A stretch of 64,000 bases of DNA from DATFVA01 sp963832355 (GCA_963832355.1 CAWHTX010000014.1:496001-560000), one strand, 5' to 3'; positions 8,565-17,511 are shown, numbered from the stretch's first letter. Notes: generated by a model from the letters alone, not told the origin. Program-made: numbers and translations.

Positions 8565-10034
8565 ATGTTTAATCTGAATATCAAATCAGGCGGTAAGAAA
8601 ATTGCATATAGTCCGTTGTCGATCAGTCTGAAATATATGATTGATGAGAAGAAGCTTGAAACAAGCCTGATGAACCTCGAAACAATTTTTAATATAAGGT
8701 TTTCACAGCTGCAGAAAAAAAACTTCCTTAGTGAAGCAGGCAGCCAGATCAGGGTGTCTAAAAAGGAAGGTAAACCGGATTCGGTAATAATCTCTAAAGT
8801 AAAAGTAGACGAAAAATTCTCCGCTGACTATTTCAGGAACCATCTTGCGGGATTCATTCCCTCATTAGTTTCCGAAAAAGTAAAGAGCCTTCATATTTTT
8901 ATTCCAAAATACGAAATATTCAAAAAGTATTTTGCAAATGAACTTTACTATTATCAAACCTTCATAGAAGGAATACTGCTTGGAAATTATTCATTTGATA
9001 AATATAAGGCTGATAAAAAGAAGCCTGTTAATCTCTCCGTATTTTTCTATGCTGATGATCAGAAAAAGCTGAACCATGCCATCTCTGCGGGAACGACCCT
9101 AATGGCTGGAGTTAACTTCACCAAAGAATTACAGAACGAACCGGGTTCCGTGCTTATCCCCAATGAACTTGCAAAACGAATAAAGAAATCATTGCCGGAA
9201 GCAGGAGTAAAGGTTACAGTTTTTGATGAAAAGGAGATTAAGAAAAGAAAAATGGGCGGTCTCCTTGCAGTTGGTATGGGCAGTGCCAATCCTCCCCGTT
9301 TCATTGTAATGGAATACAAACCTGAAGGAAAAAATAAAAAGACAAAAACAGTCGCTCTTGTTGGAAAAGGTGTTACCTTCGACTCAGGAGGAATTTCTAT
9401 TAAGCCGGCAAGCAATATGGGGGAAATGAAAGCTGATATGTCGGGTGCGGCAGTAGTTGCCGGAACTGTACTTGCTGCGGCAAAAGCCAAACTGCCTGTT
9501 AACATCATAGGTATAATACCATCCGCCGAAAATATGCCCTCGGGCTCTTCAATGCGTCCGGGTGATATAGTGGTTACCTCATCAGGAAAGAGCATAGAAG
9601 TCGATAATACAGATGCAGAGGGAAGAATGATACTTTCCGATGCTCTTAACTACGCATCGAAACTAAAACCGGATGTAATAATAGACCTTGCAACCCTGAC
9701 CGGAGCATGTGTTGTTGCTCTCGGAGAATTTGTTGCGGGATTATTCACCAAAGATGATAAGCTTGCGGAAGAACTTTACCGTAAAGGGTTGAAAACGTAT
9801 GACAGGCTCTGGAGGATGCCAATGTGGGATGATTACAATGAACTAATTGTAAGCGATGTTGCGGATGTTAAAAATGTCGGCGGAAGATGGGGAGGAGCCA
9901 TTACTGCAGCGAAGTTCCTTGAGAAATTTGTTGATCCAAAGATCTCCTGGGCTCATCTTGATATTGCAGGACCAGCGATGGCTAATAATTATAACAATTA
10001 TACGCGTAAGTATATGACTGGGTTATGGCGTTAG
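8565..10034 (+). CDS. pepA: Leucyl aminopeptidase, M17 family
   Basis: 489-residue cytosolic M17 leucine aminopeptidase that removes N-terminal residues from peptides using two metal ions. The C-terminal catalytic domain shows the metal and active-site segments VGKGVTFDSGG, ADMSGAAVV and the family signature NTDAEGRM, plus TLTGACVVALG. The N-terminal macro-like domain is divergent, as is usual. An in-frame TTG lies 12 bases upstream inside nrnA, but the ATG at 8565 preceded by GGGTGA is the more natural start. Confidence 0.9.
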   Translation: MFNLNIKSGGKKIAYSPLSISLKYMIDEKKLETSLMNLETIFNIRFSQLQKKNFLSEAGSQIRVSKKEGKPDSVIISKVKVDEKFSADYFRNHLAGFIPSLVSEKVKSLHIFIPKYEIFKKYFANELYYYQTFIEGILLGNYSFDKYKADKKKPVNLSVFFYADDQKKLNHAISAGTTLMAGVNFTKELQNEPGSVLIPNELAKRIKKSLPEAGVKVTVFDEKEIKKRKMGGLLAVGMGSANPPRFIVMEYKPEGKNKKTKTVALVGKGVTFDSGGISIKPASNMGEMKADMSGAAVVAGTVLAAAKAKLPVNIIGIIPSAENMPSGSSMRPGDIVVTSSGKSIEVDNTDAEGRMILSDALNYASKLKPDVIIDLATLTGACVVALGEFVAGLFTKDDKLAEELYRKGLKTYDRLWRMPMWDDYNELIVSDVADVKNVGGRWGGAITAAKFLEKFVDPKISWAHLDIAGPAMANNYNNYTRKYMTGLWR

Positions 10035-10123
10035 GCTCTTGTTTGATTACCTCGCTAATCCCGATAAAAAAGGTTAGTAATATCTGATGATCCGGCCAAA
10101 GGATCGGGGGATAGAAAAACAGT

Positions 10124-10802
10124 TTAATTTTTACTGAAGATCTTCCCATCCTTCATCTCGTAGACTCTGTCTGCCAGGTTTACGAGTCCGGGATTGTGGG
10201 TTACAATTACAAACGTCTTACCCATTTTATCCCTTAAGTCTATAAGTATCTGATGCACAGCCTCACTGTTTTCAGAATCAAGATTTCCGGTCGGTTCATC
10301 AGCAAGAATAATATCAGGGTCATTAGCGAGTGCTCTTGCCACAGCAACCCTCTGCTGTTCTCCTCCCGATAGCTCGGCGGGTTTATGATGCATACGATCT
10401 TTCATACCTACCGCTTCCAGAAGGTCAGCTGCTTTCTATTGATGCAGAGGCTAGCGTCTTGCCGGTAATCATCTGTGGAATTGAGACATTTTCCAGGGCT
10501 GTAAATTCAGGGAGCAGGTGGTGAAACTGGAACACAAAACCGACATTTGTATTTCTGAACTTTGCTAATTTATCATCCGACAATTCGAAAATATTAAGAT
10601 CATTAAAGAATACTTCACCCGAATCCGGTCTATCGAGTCCTCCCATAATGTGGAGCAGGGTGCTCTTTCCGGCTCCCGATGCTCCCACAATCACAGAGAT
10701 TTTGTGGCTGTCGATTTCAATATCAACGGATCTTAATACTTCCAGTTTAACTTTCTTCGTATTCTGGTAGCTTTTAATGATATTTTGTGTACGTAAAATC
10801 AA
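10124..10802 (-). CDS. lolD: Lipoprotein-releasing ABC transporter ATP-binding protein, LolD-like (frameshifted)
   Basis: ATPase of the LolCDE-type exporter that releases lipoproteins from the inner membrane. The 5' half (10802 to about 10440) has Walker A GASGAGKST and a Q-loop (FVFQFHHLL). The 3' half has the ABC signature LSGGEQQR, Walker B ILADEPTGNLD and the H-loop VTHN. They are in different frames: the first frame stops at 10425, while AADLLEAVGM in the second frame continues the expected helical region. Alignment with E. coli LolD from memory fits two missing bases, or one extra, near 10433-10440. It is the last gene of a minus-strand operon with two permeases. All catalytic motifs are intact, so a sequence error is as likely as real inactivation. 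Confidence 0.85.
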
Positions 10803-10881
10803 ATTAACCCTATAAATAAGTTTTAATAATATCCATAACTCATTAGTCTACAGTATATAATTCTATATTATATAAACAATA

Positions 10882-12114
10882 TTATTCCCATTTTATTGCT
10901 TCAATGGTATTTATTTTAGCTGCTCTTTTTGCCGGGAAAAGTGAAGCCAGAAAAGTGAGCAGGAGTGATGCTCCGCTTACGAAGAAGAAGTCACTTAGTC
11001 TCAGCTGAAGCGGGAGCGAATCGATCTTATACTGCGTTGGATCAAGGGGATATATATTGAATTTCAGCTGCAGAAAGCAGATAAAATATCCCAGCAGCAA
11101 ACCGGCAGCTGTTCCGATAATACCTATAAGTATTCCCTCATACATAAATATTTTCAGGATAGAGCCCGGCTGTGCTCCCATTGAATTTAATACCCCGATA
11201 TCACGTTTCTTTTCAATTACCGACATTGACAGGGAGCCGAGAATATTAAAGGAAGCAACTGCAATAATGAGACAGAGGATAATATACGCCGTCCATCTTT
11301 CTATCTGCATCACAGAATAAAGATCCCGGTGGAAATCATACCAGGTTTCAATATTGTAATCTTTCGACGGGAGTTCCTTTTCAAGTTGAGCTTTTACACC
11401 GAAAGATTCATCAATATCGTTAAGTCTTATATCATATCCCTGAATATGGTTTTTATACCCGAGAAGATTCTGTGCAGATTTCAGAGAAGTAAATATGTAT
11501 GAATCATCATATTCATTATTTGTCGTGCTGTAAATTCCTGACAGAACAAAACGCTGAGTTTCCGGAGAGGAAAACTGAGTTACTGCTTTCTGGATACCGG
11601 CAGGGGAGAGTAAAGTGAGGGTATCACCTATAAGAGTCTGGAGTTTGTCTGCAAGGTGAAGACCAAGGACAATTTCAGGGTAATTCCCTTTTTTCCCGAG
11701 AGAGTATTTCCCGTACAGCATACTTTCTTCAATATCGTAAATGCTTTCACCCGAACTTATATCGATTCCTTTAAGATTAACAACCTGGAACAACCCCGCC
11801 CTGTATACAAGCACTTTGCCGCTTACGTACGGCGAATATTTTACGACCTCCTGATTTTTGCTCAGTACTGAGTCGAGCACCACTGCAGCTCTGCTGTTAT
11901 TGGGATTAAGTATTTCAACCCTTACATGGGGATCGAAATTTATCAGGAATGAAGTAACAAGACTTCCAAATCCATTAAACACTGAAAGAACAACAATAAG
12001 AGCTGCTACTCCTATCGTAATGCCGCATATAGACAGTACCGAAATAATAGTGATAAAATTGACCTTATGTTTAGAGACCAGGTAACGGCGCGCTATAAAA
12101 TTTTCAAATTTCAT
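10882..12114 (-). CDS. LolC/LolE-family lipoprotein transporter permease (second of pair)
   Basis: 410-residue FtsX/MacB-type permease of the lipoprotein-releasing system. It has one N-terminal transmembrane helix (about 20-45), a large periplasmic domain and three C-terminal helices (about 275-400), with the family segment KKRDIGVLNSMGA between helices. Its start overlaps the stop of the upstream permease by one base, and the LolD-like ATPase follows 79 bases downstream. The pair of similar permeases implies a heterodimer of LolC/LolE type rather than the single LolF type. Confidence 0.85.
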   Translation of the reverse strand: MKFENFIARRYLVSKHKVNFITIISVLSICGITIGVAALIVVLSVFNGFGSLVTSFLINFDPHVRVEILNPNNSRAAVVLDSVLSKNQEVVKYSPYVSGKVLVYRAGLFQVVNLKGIDISSGESIYDIEESMLYGKYSLGKKGNYPEIVLGLHLADKLQTLIGDTLTLLSPAGIQKAVTQFSSPETQRFVLSGIYSTTNNEYDDSYIFTSLKSAQNLLGYKNHIQGYDIRLNDIDESFGVKAQLEKELPSKDYNIETWYDFHRDLYSVMQIERWTAYIILCLIIAVASFNILGSLSMSVIEKKRDIGVLNSMGAQPGSILKIFMYEGILIGIIGTAAGLLLGYFICFLQLKFNIYPLDPTQYKIDSLPLQLRLSDFFFVSGASLLLTFLASLFPAKRAAKINTIEAIKWE

Positions 12115-13328
12115 TATCCGAACCTCAGGCTGTTAACAGGCTGAATGCGGGATGCGACGAATCCCGGGATAAAAGATGCTATTATACATAAGAGGAAAGT
12201 CAATGCAGACACACCGGCAAACGTATACCACTTCAATAATATCGGTACCGTTGATACAAAATAAACTGAAGAGGGAAGAGATATAATATTGAATTCAAGC
12301 TGTATACCCATCAACAGCAGCGCAAGGATATTGCCCAGGATAATTCCGACAATAGCCAGGAAAATTCCCTGGTAGATAAAAACAGATGTAATCTGTCTGC
12401 TTGTAGCACCGAGTGACTTCAGCATCCCTACGTCACGCGTTTTTTCCAGTACTATCATCAATAATGTTCCGATGATGTTAAATACAGCAACGATGATGAT
12501 TAATCCCAGTACGATTGGAATAGGTTTTTTTTGAAGATCTATCCAGGTAAAAATATTCCTGTGTGTCTGATAAATTGAAGCAACCTTATGCGGGTAGTGC
12601 AGATGTTCAGAGAGGTACCTGGTAAGACTATCTATTTTTGAAATGTTATTCAGTTTAATATCGTAGCCATTAACATTGTCTCCCAGTGAAAAAAGGTTTT
12701 GTGCTGCTTTCAGATTGACATATGCAAAAAGGTCATCATATTCTGCCATCCCGCTCTCAAATATACCCGTAACTTTAAATTGTTCTATGTTGGGGAGCGT
12801 CCCGGGCTGCGGGATTTTATCATCTTTCAGGGCAAAAACTGTAACTTTGTCACCTAGTCCCACAAGCAGCTTATCTGCCAGCTTTTTGCCTATAACTATT
12901 GAAGTCGTATCAGTAAGATTAAAATTCCCTGCCACAACACTGTTTCTTACCCTTAGCGCTTTATTCCCGGGCGTGATACCTTTTATATTCACCCCGTCTT
13001 TCATCTTTCCGCTGCTTATAATAGCAAGCTTTGATATGAAAGGGTTTACTTCCTGTCCATAGGGCGCAATCATTTCCTTTATTTTAGGAAGCATTTCATG
13101 ATAATCAGGAACAATGCTTCTGTAAGACGAAACTGTGATATGGGAATCGAAATCAATTATTTTATTGGTAAGTGTATTCGCAAAACCTGTCAGAATACTA
13201 AGAGCGATAATCAGAGTTGCCACCCCAAGGGCTATTCCGGTAATAGAGATTGATGAAATAAATGTAATGAACTTAGATCCTTTTTTGGAAAGGATGAATT
13301 TTTTCGATACGAAAAAGGGAAATGACAT
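12114..13328 (-). CDS. LolC/LolE-family lipoprotein transporter permease (first of pair)
   Basis: 404-residue permease with the same layout as its downstream neighbour: an N-terminal transmembrane helix, a periplasmic MacB-like domain, and three C-terminal helices with KTRDVGMLKSLGA before the FtsX helices. A TTG five codons upstream (13343) is in frame, but the ATG at 13328 opening MSFPFFVSKKF is preferred because the Lol permease N terminus normally begins just before this segment. It is the first gene of the lol operon, which points away from the tRNA cluster. Confidence 0.85.
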   Translation of the reverse strand: MSFPFFVSKKFILSKKGSKFITFISSISITGIALGVATLIIALSILTGFANTLTNKIIDFDSHITVSSYRSIVPDYHEMLPKIKEMIAPYGQEVNPFISKLAIISSGKMKDGVNIKGITPGNKALRVRNSVVAGNFNLTDTTSIVIGKKLADKLLVGLGDKVTVFALKDDKIPQPGTLPNIEQFKVTGIFESGMAEYDDLFAYVNLKAAQNLFSLGDNVNGYDIKLNNISKIDSLTRYLSEHLHYPHKVASIYQTHRNIFTWIDLQKKPIPIVLGLIIIVAVFNIIGTLLMIVLEKTRDVGMLKSLGATSRQITSVFIYQGIFLAIVGIILGNILALLLMGIQLEFNIISLPSSVYFVSTVPILLKWYTFAGVSALTFLLCIIASFIPGFVASRIQPVNSLRFG

Positions 13329-13667
13329 CTGACAAAATTCCAATATTACTTTTACAATTTAATCAAGATTGTGAACACTTGAAAATTGAGTAAAAATACA
13401 TTTTTCAACAGAACTTTTGTCATACATTCATACAACCATTTAATTATAACATATTTTATGAAACGCCGTTGGTTTGCGGGTTATGGTTGAATGGCTGTAT
13501 GGACCGGCAATTTTATGTGCTGAGGCCTGATTCTGAAAAATTATCGGGCAAATACATTGTTTTTTTAGAAGATATAAAATATATTTAATACTCTTTTTTA
13601 AAGAAATTATTTCGTTTTAGTTCTTTACCATCCCGATTTTCATCGGGATTAAATTTGAAAAGCAAAT
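13329..13667. other. Intergenic region between lol operon and tRNA cluster
   Basis: This 339-base AT-rich gap should hold the promoter of the lol operon (minus strand) and that of the tRNA cluster (plus strand). The one clear structure is a perfect 8-bp hairpin, ATCCCGAT (13630-13637) with ATCGGGAT (13642-13649) around TTTC, 18 bases before the first tRNA. No ORF was found. Confidence 0.5.
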
Positions 13668-13743
13668 CGGGGCGTAGCGTAGCCCGGTTCATCGCGCCTG
13701 CTTTGGGAGCAGGAGGTCGCAGGTTCGAATCCTGCCGCCCCGA
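13668..13743 (+). tRNA. tRNA-Pro (UGG)
   Basis: Acceptor arm CGGGGCG (13668-13674) pairs with CGCCCCG (13736-13742), discriminator A. The anticodon stem CCTGC/GCAGG encloses TTTGGGA with anticodon TGG at 13704-13706. The T arm GGTTCGAATCC is normal. CCA is not encoded. First of four clustered tRNAs. Confidence 0.95.
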
Positions 13744-13795
13744 CAATTGCAATTAAAAATTCTTGATAATTTTTGATTGTCTGTTTGTTTGAATT

Positions 13796-13869
<74 letters not shown>

Positions 13870-13937
13870 CTCACTTGAAAGCTTGAAGATCCGGTTTGAT
13901 CGGATTTAAACGATCTCTGAAACGGATCGGATTAAAT

Positions 13938-14012
13938 GGTGAGCGTAGCTCAGTTGGTTAGAGCACCAGGTTGTGGCCCTGGGGGTCGTGGGTTCAATTC
14001 CCATCGCTCACC
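13938..14012 (+). tRNA. tRNA-His (GUG)
   Basis: Acceptor GTGAGCG (13939-13945) pairs with CGCTCAC (14005-14011). The extra G at -1 (13938) faces C at 14012, the identity pair of tRNA-His. The loop TTGTGGC inside stem CCAGG/CCTGG gives anticodon GTG. Confidence 0.95.
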
Positions 14013-14047
14013 CGAACAGTGCTTAGTTAAATATTGTGATTTTTCAA

Positions 14048-14119
14048 GGCCCCATCGTCTAGTGGTTAGGACATCGCCCTTTCACGGCGGTAACAGGGGT
14101 TCAAATCCCCTTGGGGTCA
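14048..14119 (+). tRNA. tRNA-Glu (UUC)
   Basis: Acceptor GGCCCCA pairs with TGGGGTC, discriminator A. The anticodon loop CTTTCAC gives anticodon TTC. The T arm contains GGTTCAAATCC. It is last in the cluster and is followed by a terminator hairpin five bases later. Confidence 0.95.
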
Positions 14120-14123
14120 CTTT

Positions 14124-14154
14124 AGCTCCGGCAAAACACCGGAGCTTTTCTTTT
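14124..14154 (+). terminator. Terminator of the tRNA cluster
   Basis: A perfect 8-bp stem AGCTCCGG (14124-14131) with CCGGAGCT (14139-14146) and a 7-base loop is followed by TTTCTTTT. It supports cotranscription of the four tRNAs. Confidence 0.85.
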
Positions 14155-14287
14155 AAATCCTGTCTATGAATATATCTTCTATCCCGGCTGGATATGTGTT
14201 CCCCCGGGTATAAGCTATTATTCTTTCAGTGCGGCACGCCATTTATGCAATAGCGCAAAGGGCCAGCGCATGTATCGGTGCTGCCAG

Positions 14288-15277
14288 TTAGGATTTTATT
14301 CCGATCATCAGGTCGGAACCATAAGAAGTATTTTTTCTCTCAACCTTATTTATACCTGCCGCTTCAAACCATTCCCGCATTTCATCTTCTGTATAAGTAT
14401 CACCCCGTTCGGTCCCGACAAGCATATTAAGAGAGAATACTGCTCCATAAGCAGGTTTTATCCGATCGCTGCTCATTATAAAGTCGCTTATAATAATTCT
14501 GCCGTTGTTGTTGAGAGCTTCGGAGCATTTCTTGATCAGTGATTTGTTTTCTTCGTAGCTGTTTATATGAACGATTGCTGATAAAAGAATTAAGTCATAC
14601 CCGCTCCCGAAATCATAGTCCAGGTAATTTCCTTCAAGATAACTGAACTTTTCGTCGAGGCCTTCCTCGCTAACGTACTTCTTAGTAAGGGGGATAACAT
14701 GGGGTAAATCGAAAACCACTGCATTGACGGCAGGGTTCTTTTTGACAATTTCCATCGAAAATGCAGCAGACCCACCGCCAATATCCAGCATCTTTTTGAC
14801 ACCAGTAAGGTCAATCATCATTGCCAGTATTTTGCCCTGTCTTACACCACGGTGATGCATTGCCCCGATAAAAGCTTCTACCCATTCAGTTTTTTCGCTC
14901 TTATTCTGGTCTCCTTTATATGAACCGCCCTTGATAACAGATTCCGTAAGGCAGCTCCAGGTTTTCCAGAGATGATTTGTATGATACAGATTCCCCATAA
15001 AATCCGGTTTTCCTTCAACCAGGTATTTTGAGGCAGTATCGCTGTTATAGAACTTGCCCTTTACTTTTTTCAGCAGGCCCATACCGCATAGTGCATTCAT
15101 CAGCCTGTCAGCAGCACGGGGATCGGCTTTGATCTTTTCGGCAGCGTCGGCAGCGCTCATCATATGATGATCGAGGACAGTGAAAAGCCGGAGTTCGAAG
15201 GCCGATAGTAAAATGCGGCTGGTCCGAAAGGCATTTGCAGTACTTACAATACCTTCAGCAGAAGTAAATTCATCCAT
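14288..15277 (-). CDS. SAM-dependent O-methyltransferase, family 2 (hydroxyneurosporene/acetylserotonin methyltransferase-like)
   Basis: 329-residue class I methyltransferase of the plant-like O-methyltransferase family. The N-terminal winged-helix dimerisation domain (about 1-95) is followed by a Rossmann fold with the SAM motif MLDIGGGSAAFS and the acidic segment VFDLPHVIP. The start at 15277 is chosen over an upstream ATG-like codon at 15307 because AGAAAGGAGA lies a few bases before it. Bacterial relatives modify carotenoids, bacteriochlorophyll precursors or polyketides; no biosynthetic partner genes are nearby, so the substrate is unknown. A six-unit 11-bp tandem array begins about 70 bases upstream of the start, in its probable promoter region. 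Confidence 0.8.
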   Translation of the reverse strand: MDEFTSAEGIVSTANAFRTSRILLSAFELRLFTVLDHHMMSAADAAEKIKADPRAADRLMNALCGMGLLKKVKGKFYNSDTASKYLVEGKPDFMGNLYHTNHLWKTWSCLTESVIKGGSYKGDQNKSEKTEWVEAFIGAMHHRGVRQGKILAMMIDLTGVKKMLDIGGGSAAFSMEIVKKNPAVNAVVFDLPHVIPLTKKYVSEEGLDEKFSYLEGNYLDYDFGSGYDLILLSAIVHINSYEENKSLIKKCSEALNNNGRIIISDFIMSSDRIKPAYGAVFSLNMLVGTERGDTYTEDEMREWFEAAGINKVERKNTSYGSDLMIGIKS

Positions 15278-15347
15278 CGCTTTCTCCTTTCTGATATAAA
15301 TTATCAATAAAACAGGTAAATACCTTGCTGCTACCTTCCAACAGGCA

Positions 15348-15413
15348 TCTGAAAACGTTCTGAAAACGTTCTGAATACAATGTGAAAACGTTCTGAAAAC
15401 GTTGTGAAAACGA
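15348..15413. repeat. Tandem array of six 11-bp units (consensus TCTGAAAACGT)
   Basis: Six consecutive 11-base units start at 15348, 15359, 15370, 15381, 15392 and 15403. Units 1, 2 and 5 are identical (TCTGAAAACGT). Unit 4 differs at one base (TGTG...), unit 6 at two, and unit 3 is the most diverged (TCTGAATACAA). Unit junctions create AACGTT palindromes. The array lies in the intergenic space upstream of the minus-strand O-methyltransferase. The period is near one DNA helical turn, so each unit faces the same side of the helix. Confidence 0.95.
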
Positions 15414-15448
15414 TCAAATTCCGGTAAAACAAATTTTGAGAAAAATAA

Positions 15449-15799
15449 ATGAAAAAGAAAATTTTAATTCCCTCATCACTTGCAGTTATTGCCATCTAGT
15501 TACCGTTTTTCAGCAGCTGCAATGCCGGGACACAGAAATTTACTTCTACGCAGATAACAAAAGGTGATCTGAGTACCACCATAACCAGTACCTGTACACT
15601 ACAGGCTGCTGAAGTTCAAACTGAGAATGATGATGCTGATCTAAGAGCTATGGAATTGAATATAAAAAGCGAAGTTAAAACGGCCGGACTTCAGCAGGCA
15701 TACAATAATTAACTGCAGGCAGAATACAATAAAATTAATAATGAGTATAAATATATAATAGCTCAGTATGGTTTGTTGAACGCGATCGGCAAATACTAA
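15449..15799 (+). pseudogene. Decayed efflux gene remnant (RND adaptor N terminus joined to TolC-like segment)
   Basis: Reading in one frame from the ATG at 15449 gives a lipoprotein-like start MKKKILIPSSLAVIAI, a TAG stop, then LPFFSSCNAG with a lipobox-like FSSC and ITKGDLSTTITSTCTLQAAE. The last segment resembles the start of MacA/HlyD-type efflux adaptors (KGDL..TITATGTL). It then runs into ELNIKSEVKTAGLQQAYNN, a TAA stop, and an ending ..IIAQYGLLNAIGKY that resembles the C terminus of TolC-family proteins. The frame is preserved across both stops. I infer a deletion-fused, inactivated remnant of a tripartite efflux operon; family assignment is by motif memory only. Confidence 0.55.
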
Positions 15800-15811
15800 T
15801 CATAATAATAA

Positions 15812-15840
15812 ACCCCTGCATCACTGACTAATACAGGGGT
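15812..15840 (+). terminator. Possible terminator hairpin after the efflux remnant
   Basis: ACCCCTG (15812-15818) pairs with CAGGGGT (15834-15840) across a 15-base loop, 13 bases after the remnant's last stop. There is no T run, so it is a weak candidate. Confidence 0.35.
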
Positions 15841-16084
15841 AATTAGCGCCCTCAACGTAAACTCAAAAGTATCTTGAAAGAAAGTAATTGAATTTACTTT
15901 ACCCCGCATCAGTACAATTACTGATTTTTAATAATATTTAAGTAAAAAAATCTATGCTTTCGTAATTTCTACAAAAGGGGGCAAAGTTGACCGACAAAAT
16001 TTGAAAATCTGACTCTGATTGTTTCGGTAAAGCCATTTATAGCCGGAAATACGTATATAATTATGTCTTTTATAATTTTGAATC

Positions 16085-16099
16085 TGGTACGTGTTTTGT
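16085..16099 (+). promoter_or_regulatory. Possible sigma-54 promoter (TGGTACG-N4-TTGT)
   Basis: TGGTACG TGTT TTGT matches the -24/-12 consensus TGGYACG-N4-TTGC except for the final base. It lies 34 bases upstream of the lipoprotein start at 16133, a suitable distance. The region between 15841 and this site (about 240 bases) shows no ORF. Confidence 0.35.
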
Positions 16100-16132
16100 C
16101 CACTGTAAATATCATTTTTTGAAGGAATCACA

Positions 16133-17425
16133 ATGTTCAGGAAAAAAGTAAAATCTTTTGCAGGCTATATTCTCATTTTTATACTGATGCTTACTTTTTT
16201 AAACTGTGGAGATAAGGGAGTTGCAACGCCGCCTCCAACAGGAGTAAATATAATGGTGAAATCAGCAATTGATACTTCACTCGTCAGCGGGGCGAATGTG
16301 GTGCTGTATAAGGCGAACAGCGGCGAAGCAGTTATGCGGGCGGAATCGAATACTGACGGTACAGCGAAATTTACTGAACTAACCTCAGGCAGTTATTATG
16401 TCAGAATAGCTGCGCAGGGTTTCAAAGAATTACCGATTGGGAATGTAAGTCCTGTCCCATTTCCGATTACAAAATATGAAATAACCCAGCAGACATTCTA
16501 CCTGGATACATTACAGGGAATATTCGGTACGATCGATGGTTATGTAGATCCGGCGCAGTCCGGTTTTCTTGTTGTAGCATCATCGGTTTTAAACGGTGAT
16601 ATGCATTCCTATTCCGGTCCTGACGGATATTTCTCAATTTTCAACGTTCCTTTTGATACTTACTGGATCTATGCTGTAAAATCAGGATTTAATGCAGCAG
16701 ACACTGCTTTTGCAACCCTGTCATCGGGATCTCCGGATGCAAGTGTTCAGCTTACAATGAACCAGTTTACCGGATCTACACTCTCAGGTATGGTTACCTT
16801 CCTTGCCGTGCAAAACGGTATTGTTGACGTTTCTCTTCTTGATAGAAATGCACTTTCAGTGGTAAGCGGACTAACAACGAGTATTAATACAGACAGAAAC
16901 TATGTTTTGAATAATATACCTGACGGCGAATATACAGCCTGGGCTTCTTATCAGAACGATGGATACGTAATGGACCCCGATTGGATATTCAAAAACCCCG
17001 GAGCGCTTGATGTTTCAATTACCGGGCAAAGTACATTAGAACTGGATTTCAGCGTTACTGCTGCAATAAGGATAGTTTCTCCAACCAATCCCGATGCTGA
17101 AATTATTCCTGCTGTTGCAGATTCAGTTGAACCATTATTTGCCTGGAATCTTTACCCCCAGGCTAAAGAATATATTATTGAGGTTAAGGATATGAATGGA
17201 AACATTGTTTGGGGCGGTTTTGATGAAAACGGGGTTATACGCCATTCACAAATCCCGCGGACGTATACCAGTATCAGGTATAATTTTGACGGCTCTGCAT
17301 CCGCCGCACTCCAGTCAGGCCAGGTTTATCAGTGGAAAATCTACGCTGATGATGATATCCTGCCAGGTGTTCAGACGCTTCTTTCAAGCAGTGAAGATTT
17401 GAAAGGGCTTTTTATTACGCCGTAA
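16133..17425 (+). CDS. Lipoprotein with carboxypeptidase-regulatory-like (CarboxypepD_reg) domains
   Basis: 430-residue exported lipoprotein: basic N terminus, hydrophobic helix, and lipobox TFLNC (Cys about 25). The body carries two or three beta-sandwich repeats of the CarboxypepD_reg/PEGA type, seen as VNIMVKSAIDTSLVSGANV...DGTAKFTELTSGSYYVRI and later FGTIDGYVDPAQSGFL...PFDTYWIYAVKSGF and LSGMVTFLAV...IPDGEYTAWA. A final domain ends with WNLYPQAKEYIIEV, similar to fibronectin-like segments of cell-surface proteins. No catalytic residues are recognised. It is monocistronic: a possible sigma-54 promoter lies upstream and a terminator downstream. Role is probably structural or ligand binding at the cell surface; this is inference. 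Confidence 0.7.
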   Translation: MFRKKVKSFAGYILIFILMLTFLNCGDKGVATPPPTGVNIMVKSAIDTSLVSGANVVLYKANSGEAVMRAESNTDGTAKFTELTSGSYYVRIAAQGFKELPIGNVSPVPFPITKYEITQQTFYLDTLQGIFGTIDGYVDPAQSGFLVVASSVLNGDMHSYSGPDGYFSIFNVPFDTYWIYAVKSGFNAADTAFATLSSGSPDASVQLTMNQFTGSTLSGMVTFLAVQNGIVDVSLLDRNALSVVSGLTTSINTDRNYVLNNIPDGEYTAWASYQNDGYVMDPDWIFKNPGALDVSITGQSTLELDFSVTAAIRIVSPTNPDAEIIPAVADSVEPLFAWNLYPQAKEYIIEVKDMNGNIVWGGFDENGVIRHSQIPRTYTSIRYNFDGSASAALQSGQVYQWKIYADDDILPGVQTLLSSSEDLKGLFITP

Positions 17426-17480
17426 ACTTATTTAAGGATTTTTACAAAAGGGGACCAGGGAATATTTCATATCCGATAAA

Positions 17481-17511
17481 AACCGGCAGAATGAGCTGCC
17501 GGTTTTTTTAT
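17481..17511 (+). terminator. Rho-independent terminator after the lipoprotein gene
   Basis: A 9-bp perfect stem AACCGGCAG (17481-17489) with CTGCCGGTT (17496-17504) is followed by a TTTTTT run. Confidence 0.9.

Noticed and set aside
9059..9595. 178-codon minus-strand ORF inside pepA
   Set aside because: It is a shadow of the M17 catalytic domain on the plus strand.
13936..14169. 77-codon ORF across the tRNA cluster
   Set aside because: It covers tRNA-His, tRNA-Glu and the terminator; the translation is a product of tRNA sequence. The same holds for the minus-strand ORF at 13689-13874.
15348..15413. CRISPR array
   Set aside because: Units are 11 bases with no spacers, and no cas genes occur in the window.
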